DNA of 64,000 bases from positions 1,922,001 to 1,986,000 of the forward strand of contig NZ_BIFQ01000001.1 of assembly GCF_003967515.1 (NCBI RefSeq), read 5' to 3'. The translations under genes were made by a program, and so were the position numbers. Below, in pieces: positions 1-7,800 of the stretch (positions are counted from its first letter, which is position 1; each line of letters opens with the position of its first letter). Below the pieces are notes generated by a model. It was not told the origin of the DNA. It worked only from the letters and a program-made list of their open reading frames with translations, and did not search any database. This stretch comes from Dictyobacter aurantiacus. GTDB taxonomy: Bacteria; Chloroflexota; Ktedonobacteria; Ktedonobacterales; Ktedonobacteraceae.

Positions 1-527
1 TCCTGTATTCTGCCATAACGCTTTGGATCATTATGGGCTGTGGTTCGTTTCCATGTAATTTCATTGAGAAAACGTTCAGGCCCAAAGATAGTATCGAGCA
101 TAATTTTCAAATAGTGACTAGATGTCGGGTCACAGTGCAAATATATGCTACCAGTTGGTTTAAGAACACGATGTAACTCTATTAGTCGCGTAGCCATCAT
201 CACAAGATAGGCCATCATCTGGCTACGACCAATAAAACCACACAAAGCTTCTATCATTTTAGATATATGATCGGGGGCCTGCATTCTTAAATCATTATAT
301 ATTTGTTCTGTTATGGCATTCCAATGCCATGTATCTTCAAACGCAGTAATCTGTGCTTCACTATCCTTACCGCTCTCATCCCTAAACAATACATTGTAAT
401 TGCGATTAGAGTTAAAAGGAGGATCAAGATACACCAAATCAACACTATTATCCGCAATATATTGGCGTAAAATATCTAAGTTATCCCCATAAAACAGTGT
501 ATTCTCATTAATAGCCTCTGATGACAT
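1..527 (-). CDS. site-specific DNA methyltransferase (N6-adenine/N4-cytosine type), 3' part missing
   Basis: The gene starts at the ATG at 527 (complement), behind a strong GGAGGG site, and runs off the left edge, leaving about 175 N-terminal residues. The protein begins MSSEAINENTLFYGDNLDIL and contains LVYLDPPFNSNRNYN, the DPPF form of the catalytic motif of DNA amino-methyltransferases. Further on, TGSIYLHCDPTSSHYLK and FGPERFLNEITWKR are typical of the Mod/N6_N4_Mtase family. It should transfer a methyl group from S-adenosylmethionine to a base in a specific DNA site. The target and any partner restriction enzyme lie outside the window. An orphan methylase is equally possible. Confidence 0.85.
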   Translation of the reverse strand, partial: MSSEAINENTLFYGDNLDILRQYIADNSVDLVYLDPPFNSNRNYNVLFRDESGKDSEAQITAFEDTWHWNAITEQIYNDLRMQAPDHISKMIEALCGFIGRSQMMAYLVMMATRLIELHRVLKPTGSIYLHCDPTSSHYLKIMLDTIFGPERFLNEITWKRTTAHNDPKRYGRIQ

Positions 528-710
528 TCCGGCCTCCCTCCGTATATTTCTGGCATCATATAACCGCCTATCATTAATGTCAATAAAAGCTCGCTCAACA
601 TTTATTTGCTTTTAATGATAAAGACCACCTGAAGAATGAAATTATTGAAAATATATGATAAATTAAGTTTTGTATTGTCTATTTGTATTTGAGAAACAAG
701 AGGTAGTAAA

Positions 711-1463
711 GTGCCACAAAAAAAGCAGCAAACTCAAGCTAAAACTGTTATGGCCCAAATTCTGCTTTTCCAGCCAACAATAGAAGCCTCTGATGAAAAA
801 GTACAAAATTTTCTTGACAGCGTTCAAAAACTGCCCAAGGGTATTCGTCACCTACTGTCAGCATCAGCAGGGGAAAATCAAAGCCTTAAACACAAAGGGT
901 TTACACATGGAGTAATCTTACTTTTCGAAGACGCAACCTCTCTCCACGAAGCTATGCAGCAGCCAGCCTATCTCAAACTAAGTCATACTCTACAGGGTAT
1001 CAGTGATCATACAATCATGTTCGAACAATCAGTAGTTATAGATGTACCAGTGATTGAAATACCATCACCACAACAAAAACAGGCTACTAATCAGAAGAGT
1101 AAAAACGCAGCGCCTGGCCAACGCAAAAGAAATGCAACTATCGCTCCTCCCTCTCCTGAGTTATCAGAGTGGCAACAACTGGCTAGAGCCATAAGGCAAA
1201 AGAGAGTCACTCATATAGATCAGCGCCTTGTAAGAATTGTCTGTGACCAGCTGAGTGTGGATGAACAAGAGGTCATACCCAGCGCTTCATTGGTGGAAGA
1301 TTTAAATGCTGACTCTCTGGACCTGGTTGAACTTTTTATGACCTTTGAAGAGGTATTCAAACTGGAAATACCTGATGACCATCTGGAGCTTTTAATGGAG
1401 ATCGGAGCGATACAGGCTTACTTAGAGTTGCAAGGGGTGTTAGGTGAGGAAAATAAAATGTAG
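711..1463 (+). CDS. Dabb-like domain fused to an acyl carrier protein domain
   Basis: Residues about 14-108 resemble a stress-responsive A/B barrel (Dabb) domain: a short beta strand (AQILLFQPT), a helix, then GFTHGVILLFEDATSLHEAM followed by QPAYLKLSHTL. A lysine- and proline-rich linker (110-150) leads to a canonical acyl carrier protein domain at 170-245, with NADSLDLVELF. Ser202 in DSLD is the expected 4'-phosphopantetheine attachment site. The GTG start at 711 has an AGAGGTAG site; an ATG at 750 would keep both domains. No fatty-acid or polyketide genes are adjacent, so the acyl cargo is unknown. The ACP call is firm and the Dabb call is from pattern only. Confidence 0.75.
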   Translation: MPQKKQQTQAKTVMAQILLFQPTIEASDEKVQNFLDSVQKLPKGIRHLLSASAGENQSLKHKGFTHGVILLFEDATSLHEAMQQPAYLKLSHTLQGISDHTIMFEQSVVIDVPVIEIPSPQQKQATNQKSKNAAPGQRKRNATIAPPSPELSEWQQLARAIRQKRVTHIDQRLVRIVCDQLSVDEQEVIPSASLVEDLNADSLDLVELFMTFEEVFKLEIPDDHLELLMEIGAIQAYLELQGVLGEENKM

Positions 1464-1581
1464 CAATTCTGTAGCAACATCAGCAAAGGTCTTCACTAAA
1501 CCAAAAATGTTAGAGCACAAAAAGCGCCAATTGCAAGCTTGAAAAATACACAAGAACATAACCAAAAACAGATGGTCATGG

Positions 1582-1605
1582 GTTCAAATCCTCTCACCCC
1601 GACTA
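1582..1605 (+). repeat. tRNA 3'-end-like sequence, left copy of a 24-bp direct repeat (attL candidate)
   Basis: The sequence begins GTTCAAATCC and ends CACCCCGACTA, like a tRNA T-loop, T-stem and acceptor strand. The same 24 bases occur at 10336-10359. No complete tRNA can be folded around it. Site-specific integration of mobile elements into tRNA 3' ends normally leaves such direct repeats. Confidence 0.6.
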
Positions 1606-1611
1606 AACGAA

Positions 1612-1648
1612 AAGGCCGTAAGCATTAACTAAAAGTGCTTGCGGCCTT
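1612..1648 (+). terminator. hairpin terminator after the tRNA-like end
   Basis: Arms of 13 bp (AAGGCCGTAAGCA and TGCTTGCGGCCTT, one G-T wobble) enclose an 11-nt loop and are followed by ACTTTAT. It follows the tRNA-like end directly, as the terminator of a tRNA gene would. It could also end the ACP-fusion gene. Confidence 0.6.
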
Positions 1649-1771
1649 ACTTTATGCCACCTGCCTAAAAACACAACTTCTCAAAAACCATGTGTGGGGG
1701 CAAAATAGATTCCCAGCAGTGTGTAACAAGGGTCTGTAACGACTATTGCGCTAAAATCGGGTATTACTTAT

Positions 1772-2419
1772 TCACGGATTTGCTTCCAACTTGCCAAAGA
1801 AAATTTTTAGTTCTCCATTCTGGGTTCCTATTACATAGTATCCTGAGTACATCCTCGGCTTCGTACTAGAGGCTATCTCCTCTAGTGCTTCAACTTGAAC
1901 AAGAACCTTTATTGTTCCATCTTCAAGAATAGTAGCGTTTCCACAAGTAGCAGTAACTTGCTGTGTTAAAGTATACCCTTTGGCGAATTCAGCAATGCTC
2001 GGTTTGGAAGGATAATCCCGCCAAAGATTATAAGCCTTCTCATAATTTTTACTGTTTATATCGCTGTAATATTGTCTAATTAAGGACTTTGCAAGCTGCT
2101 CTAGTGCTGGAGAAGGCTGATCGGTAGGCAGTTGATATGGAGGGATTTGCTGTTTTGGAACTGTACCTGTAGAAACTAAAACGGTGCTTGTAGAAGAAGA
2201 AGGTAGCTGGTGAGGACTCGTTACAACAAGAGGCGACAAGATATATGTGATAATAGCAACCAGGATAGTGCCAACAGCCGCGATGAGAGCAGTTTGTGTG
2301 GGTTTGGTATCAGAGCTACTCGGCTCTAGTGGCATTGGTACATCCACTTGAACATGTATCTTGTCCTTTTTCTCTTCTTGATCAGTTTTCTGTTTTTGAT
2401 CAGTAGGTTTCTTTATCAT
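1772..2419 (-). CDS. membrane-anchored protein of unknown function
   Basis: The start is the ATG at 2419, with GGGAG seven bases upstream; a start seven codons earlier lacks support. The protein has about 35 charged cytoplasmic residues rich in Lys, Gln and Glu, one membrane helix (TALIAAVGTILVAIITYIL), a Ser/Thr/Pro-rich linker and an outer domain of about 110 residues. The motif ALEQLAKSLIRQYYSDINSK followed by YEKAYNLW resembles NTF2-like folds. No catalytic motif is visible. It lies inside the putative island, next to a tandem repeat. Confidence 0.6.
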   Translation of the reverse strand: MIKKPTDQKQKTDQEEKKDKIHVQVDVPMPLEPSSSDTKPTQTALIAAVGTILVAIITYILSPLVVTSPHQLPSSSTSTVLVSTGTVPKQQIPPYQLPTDQPSPALEQLAKSLIRQYYSDINSKNYEKAYNLWRDYPSKPSIAEFAKGYTLTQQVTATCGNATILEDGTIKVLVQVEALEEIASSTKPRMYSGYYVIGTQNGELKIFFGKLEANP

Positions 2420-2512
2420 TATCGACTCCCTTCGCCACAAATCCTGTTAACCACATTAGCTACAATCTTTCCTATTTGAACATCTTTAACATAAGTCACT
2501 GACCTTACAGAA

Positions 2513-2680
2513 AAAGCACATTTAGATACGGGAATATCACAATCTCAGAACAACAAAGGTGGAAAGCACATTTAGATACGGGAATATCACAATCTCAGAA
2601 CAACAAAGGTGGAAAGCACATTTAGATACGGGAATATCACAATCTCAGAACAACAAAGGTGGAAAGCACATTTAGATACT
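2513..2680. repeat. three perfect 50-bp tandem repeats plus a partial fourth
   Basis: The unit starts TTTAGATACGGGAATATCAC and ends GGTGGAAAGCACA. Full units begin at 2521, 2571 and 2621, and a truncated one at 2671. The copies are identical, which suggests recent duplication or selection. The spacing is direct and continuous, without spacers, so this is not a CRISPR array. Confidence 0.9.
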
Positions 2681-2689
2681 TTCCACCTT
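2656..2689. repeat. inverted repeat closing the tandem array
   Basis: AAGGTGGAAAG and CTTTCCACCTT (11 bp each) flank a 12-nt loop. The left arm is the end of the last full repeat and the right arm is unique, so only the final copy forms a hairpin. It could end transcription of the downstream relic or be part of an old replication origin. Confidence 0.6.
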
Positions 2690-2712
2690 CTAAAAAAGTG
2701 ACTAAATCAAAG

Positions 2713-3024
2713 CTAAAGTTGAGAAAACATATCCCATTCCTGTTCCTTGTTCCCCTCGCCTCCTTCAACCTTTCTATTATCTAGGACGGACACATCATCC
2801 CGTGTATCTACATTCGCATGCCGCTCCAATACCGCACGGTACTCCACTGAATACGCCAGATGAGCACCAACATGGCCTCGAAATCGACCCTTTGACCCAC
2901 ATCGCAAGGCTTGCATAAATGTTGTCAGCGCCCTAGTCGCCTCTTCAACCGTCTGCCCTGCTTCCGTCAGCGTCAGAAACAAAACAGGCTCAGACGCCTT
3001 GACCAACTGTCGCCATAGGTTCAC
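2713..3024 (-). pseudogene. fragment resembling the N-terminus of a rolling-circle replication protein
   Basis: The 103 residues include VLFLTLTEAGQTVEEATRAL and MQALRCGSKGRFRG, then VEYRAVLERHAN. FLTLT resembles motif 1 of rolling-circle (HUH-type) replication proteins, where the next expected element is an H-hydrophobe-H motif. The reading breaks into low-complexity charged sequence before that motif, so the active-site part is missing. The best start is a GTG with no clear ribosome site. I read it as a relic of a plasmid, phage or integrative element, recalled from family pattern only. Confidence 0.4.
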
Positions 3025-3096
3025 TTTCCGAGGGGCGCAGTTCTGCCTTAATTGCTATCGCTTGCCTCATAGGCACCTCCTCCAAATGTGTAACAT

Positions 3097-3108
3097 TCGT
3101 GCTATAAT
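3097..3108 (+). promoter_or_regulatory. possible extended -10 promoter
   Basis: TGCTATAAT is a good extended -10 element about 30 bp upstream of the small membrane protein gene. No convincing -35 box is seen at 16-18 bp. Confidence 0.35.
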
Positions 3109-3137
3109 TGCATTAAACTCTACCAGGAGAAAGTTTT

Positions 3138-3389
3138 ATGCTTATTCCATGGCGCGAAGCACTCAAAAGACCCAACAAACTTGGCATTAGTTTTATGAGC
3201 ATTGCCGCGTTTATTTTCCTCACATCGTGGGCTGTTTTTCCGCTCAATGAGCATTCGGACCTTTTCCCCACATTCTCTACCGTCGTAATGACATATCTGG
3301 CCCTCATGGCAACTTGTTTAGTTCTTTGGTTTTTAGGAATGCTTATCTGGGCTATAAGCGCCCGTCGAAAATGGCTCATGGGCCAGTGA
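3138..3389 (+). CDS. small two-helix membrane protein
   Basis: This 83-residue protein starts at an ATG preceded by AGGAGAAAGTTTT. It has two hydrophobic segments, roughly residues 16-35 (LGISFMSIAAFIFLTSWAVF) and 47-73, joined by a short acidic loop, and ends in a basic ARRKW tail. No family is recognised. The good ribosome site and a promoter-like element upstream support real expression. It lies between two gene relics. Confidence 0.5.
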   Translation: MLIPWREALKRPNKLGISFMSIAAFIFLTSWAVFPLNEHSDLFPTFSTVVMTYLALMATCLVLWFLGMLIWAISARRKWLMGQ

Positions 3390-3395
3390 CTTTTT

Positions 3396-3828
3396 ACTTG
3401 TGTGATATATGCTTATAAGGGTCGAGGGAATAGATGCATCAAAAAAAGAGTCTATTCCTTTTGAAATTTATGAGACACGAGGAAAGATTTATCGCGATTT
3501 AGGCAAGCCTACAGAGGCCATCCCTTATCTCGAACTGGCAGAGCAAGCCCTGGTTAGTGCGAACTCTGTCACACCTCGCTGGCCTGCTCTTTTAGAAATC
3601 AGCAGGGCGCAAACATTTTGTGACGCCGGTGATATGAAGAAGGGGACGGAGCTGGCACGTAAAGGTTTCATACTCGCGTATCAATGCCATTCACGACGCC
3701 AGATGAATTGGGTACGAAAATTTTTAAGAAAATTAGAAAGTGGTCCAGCCCGAAATCACCCAGGGGTGCCAGAGCTAAAGCATCTTGTTTATGAGACGTA
3801 TATGAATATGGATAATGCAGCGATATAG
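3396..3828 (+). pseudogene. 5'-truncated TPR-repeat protein
   Basis: The frame encodes about 135 residues of a tetratricopeptide-type protein: FEIYETRGKIYRDLGKPTEA, PYLELAEQAL and a degenerate ending. The N-terminal part, including any DNA-binding domain, is absent. The stretch from GAGGGAATAGATGC onward matches the end of another fragment at 11109-11137, so both derive from one gene family. Both fragments are preceded by nearly the same 22-25 bases (ACTTGTGTGATAT then CTTATAAG). An ATG at 3409 opens the frame, so a short product is possible. The NUDIX gene follows after 19 bases, as in an operon. Confidence 0.6.
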
Positions 3829-3847
3829 GTGAAAGGAAACCATCACT

Positions 3848-4501
3848 ATGTCTGATCAAGCACAGGGCGTTTTAGTTACGGTTGATGTTGTTATTCCACG
3901 CCTGTCGCCCTCTCATTCCGGATGGGAAGTGGTGCTGATCCAACGCAAGAAAGAGCCATATAAGGGATCGTGGGCGCTTCCTGGCGGCCACCTGGATATC
4001 GATGATCCATTACTAGAGGTTGCTGCACAACGCGAGGTCAAGGAAGAAACGGGCCTGGATATCCCCTTGCATATGTTTCAACAAGTGCAAACCCTCCAAG
4101 ACTTTGAAGACCCACGAGGCAAGTATGTTTGCCTACTCTACGTTTTGTCACAGCCACTAAGCCCGGAGGCCACTATCGAAGCTGGCGACGATGCTTCCCA
4201 TGTGCAGTGGTACTCTATTGAGAATCTACAAGAGCTTCCAGAGCTAGCATTCAATCATATCAAACTACTTCGTATGGCCTTGAGCCAGTTTTTTACTTCG
4301 TATTACCATGAGGCTTTAAAGTTAGAGAAAATAAACGCCTCTCAATGTGAAGTAAAAAATGCTTCCGGTACGCGTTGCCCAAATACAGCATACTGGCAAT
4401 ATAACAGTCTCGCTGTTTGCCCAGTCCATATCCAATCGATTACAGGTAAAAGAAAAGACCAGGCAGCCAACTATCAATCAGAAGAACGCTCAATGGCTTA
4501 A
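3848..4501 (+). CDS. NUDIX hydrolase with a Cys/His-rich C-terminal tail
   Basis: The 217-residue protein has a NUDIX box, GGHLDIDDPLLEVAAQREVK followed by EETGLDI, at about residues 46-72, with the REVKEE metal-binding core intact. The spacing between GG and the first Glu is longer than in MutT and fits the ADP-ribose/NAD-related subfamily. It should hydrolyse a nucleoside diphosphate linked to another group. Residues about 155-200 add an unusual tail with C-x9-C-x11-C-x2-H spacing (CEVKNASGTRC ... VCPVH), which could bind zinc. The ATG has a GAAAGGAAA site. It follows the TPR relic closely. Confidence 0.8.
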   Translation: MSDQAQGVLVTVDVVIPRLSPSHSGWEVVLIQRKKEPYKGSWALPGGHLDIDDPLLEVAAQREVKEETGLDIPLHMFQQVQTLQDFEDPRGKYVCLLYVLSQPLSPEATIEAGDDASHVQWYSIENLQELPELAFNHIKLLRMALSQFFTSYYHEALKLEKINASQCEVKNASGTRCPNTAYWQYNSLAVCPVHIQSITGKRKDQAANYQSEERSMA

Positions 4502-4897
4502 TCTTAATGATTGCTTGCTTCTAGATAAGGATCTCTATACAATTAAATGTCAAGCCAATAAGCCATAGACTCCTTCGAGCTAGACTTGAGCCGCCGCAAA
4601 CCCTAGCTACTTGTTTTAGGCTTTCAGGCATGCCTTAGGAACAAAGCTGGAAAACCCGTAACCAGGTAATAAAAATCAGAGGTAGCATTGACAAAACTAG
4701 ATCATGCTTATCTCTGATTTTCTTTTAAAGAAATTTGCCGATATCGTCCACTCTAACAAGATTGAATAAAACCATGTAGGGGAGAGGTCACAATTGTGCA
4801 AAGCTCTGATCAAATATTTTACAGATTCATCCCTTTGCTGTGCTGCCAGATAATCATAGTAGAATCTTCCCTATTAACTTTTAATAGATACTATATG
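4502..4897. other. intergenic stretch, convergent gene ends
   Basis: About 400 AT-rich bases lie between the convergent NUDIX and NACHT genes. I see no open frame with a ribosome site, no long perfect hairpin and no RNA gene. Confidence 0.5.
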
Positions 4898-7800
4898 TCA
4901 TGGAAGACCTAAATCAACTCCCTCTTTAATTTTCGGGTCAACTTCACTTATTAACCTTGTAAATCGTTCCTTAGCTGCGATTCGGATATCAGAAGCGTAG
5001 CGATAGGGAGCATCTAATATTGCTTCTAACAAATTTAGTAAGGTTTTCTTCTCATAATCTTTGATGATGAAATTTTTTAAAAAGATCGCCCATGCTCCTA
5101 TTTCTTGCGCATCTTGCGATTTGGAGAGAGCACTACATAGCTCATCAAAGTATTTTGGTTCAGTAATTGGAAAAGGAGAGTAAGTCAACAGAAGAATACC
5201 TCTTCTCCTGTTAATTATATTTGTATCCCTAATGAGAGATAGACAAAGTTGCCAATCAAAGCCAAGTGCCACCAATTTTGTATTATACTTATCATCCATA
5301 AAATCAAATTCTAATACTAAGTCAAGCAACGCTGCAAAAAAGATGATAGCGCCTTGTTGTATTTTATTATCTGTATGGTTGACAAATTTCGCCAAATTTG
5401 CTAGATATTCCAGAGAAATATTTAGCAAATTGAGTCGTTGCTGTCGCATACTTACTCCACTTACTCCTCTTGACCAACTGTTTCTCAAAATATTCTCGTT
5501 TTCTATATAACTTAATATTGCAGGTGCTACAGTCAAGGGAATAGCTTCAAGGGTAAGCAAATTAAGGAAAAGATTAATACAGCTTTCAATATGATCAGGC
5601 AATCTTTTTATTAATACATGAAGCAGCTGTATTCCCTGCTCAATCGTTTTACGATTCAATTGCTTTGAAAAATTAGTCAATATGTATTCTAGTAAAAATG
5701 AATTTCCTTGTGGTCGATATTGTACGCTTTTGATATATAAGATTACTTGCTCTAAGAGGACAGGAGATATTTCTGATGTTTGAAGACTTGGTGTAAAATA
5801 CACATCTATAATCTCTGAAATAGTTATCCCTAAATCTTTAGCAATAATTGCCAGTTCTGGAAACCTATCCACCACATAGTCGTTACTAAGAATGCTAAAA
5901 AACTGTTCTTCAGAAGAAAGGACTGATAGATCTTTCTGTAAAGCTTTATTTACTTTTTGGCCGATAAGTAATTCTTGCTGTTCATTAAGTAAGGGTTTGA
6001 GAGAAGCAACTCCTACTTGATCTTGTTGCATGTGTCTTTCTAGTATAAGATTAAGTAAAGGTGAAGAACGAGATCTGAAATAAGATACGAACGATCTCTG
6101 ATTAGCTATCCATATGTCACTCTCAGCTAGAAATTGATCGATCTCCGAGGATGTCAGTATATGAATTTCACAATATAGCGTCCAAATACAAGCCCTTAAT
6201 TGGGGCATCAATTTTGAATCACTGAGAAGCCGACTTAATACGTCAGGCGGAATTAATTTCATAAATCGCTCTTCTTTGTTAAGTTGCTTAATATTAACTT
6301 GAAAAATTTTGAGAGAGGTATCAATTTTTAACGTGTAAATTTGGCTTAATGTTGATTGCCTCATAATCGAGATCATTCCTGATAGATGGATAATTTGCAT
6401 AAGTAGGTTTATTTGACTGGAAAAAGATGTCAAATCGTCTAATACTTCAAGTTTGAAACTGTTATAATAATAGTAGTACATTCCCAAATCAAATAGACAG
6501 TTCATTAATTCATTAGCTCGCTCTTCCGATAAAGGTAAAGCCTGTAGAACTTTTTGGGTATAATGTGCATTAGTGCTCCACCAAACCCTGAAAGTGTTAT
6601 GTATTTCTTTCGTCCAAACTTGCCAATGTACTTTTAATTGTTCAGACAACCATATTGGTTTCACTTTATAAAGAAAACCTAGATTTAATGCTTCTATGAT
6701 GACTTTTTCACGACTACTAAGCAATAATATTTCTAGAGCTCGCATAAAGTATTGATCAGCTCCTATAGATTTCCCATATATATCTATAACCATTAGCAGC
6801 TGAGTATGAAGGATAGGCAAATGGTTCTTTTTGAACAATACATTTAGAATTTCACGGTAATCATCTAAGGAGAGTTTTTGTAATGCATCTCTAAGGTAAG
6901 TACGGTTTTTGGGTGTTATATCGTCATCAAACACAGTTAAAGCATGTTCCAATGTACTTAATTGTAAATTGCGATATGAACCAAATACGCCATCTGCTAC
7001 TATATCCAATGCAAGCCATGCACCTCGGCGTAGATATGTATCAGGATACTCTCGATCAATTTGACGGCATATTTCAAGAATATTTGCGGCTTCACCTCTA
7101 TAGTAATTGATAATACGACCTGCTACAAACAAAGCAACATTATGCCAGTGTTGTGAATAAGCAATGGCTTTGAAACGGGCAAAGCGCTGATTCGTATCCT
7201 TGGCTGTTTCAGCGATATGAACTCCCGCAAAAAATTCCTGTAATGATCGTATTTCAAATCCAAAAAAACCTTTTTCCGGCTCAACAATTAGAACCAAGCG
7301 TGTCCTTGCTTCTTCAACTATCTGCTCAGCTCGTTGCTGAATTGCTTGCGCGGATAAACGATTGTTTTGTGAATATAAAAAATGACATACTAGTTGAACA
7401 AATTCATTGGCAGGTAAAAGAGAACGTGTATTTTCCGTTGCAGCATTTCTATGTAGTAAGTATCCCATATAAGCATGTAGACTAAAGAGCAATAGGTCAT
7501 CCGTGAGAATCATGCCTTGTGCTTTAGCTTTTTCTCGATCTAAAATAGTGGTCCAATACTTTTCAAAAAGAGCTTCTCGTTGAGAAGGAGGACGACCTCG
7601 ATCTTTAATGATTAAGAGGATGATAGTGACCTGTAGAGGAGTTGTTAACAGATCACGTGTATGTCTTTCATTAAGGCATTCGTCTAAGGTTTGCTTAATA
7701 CGCCGCTGCTCTTCTTCTAATAAGGCTGCCTTTATATTGATCCAGTTAGCAGCATACTCATTGACCTTTTCTACCGACATAGGTTGGAGTTCCATATGCC

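Noticed and set aside
2513..2680. CRISPR array
   Set aside because: The 50-bp units are contiguous, with no variable spacers and no cas genes nearby.
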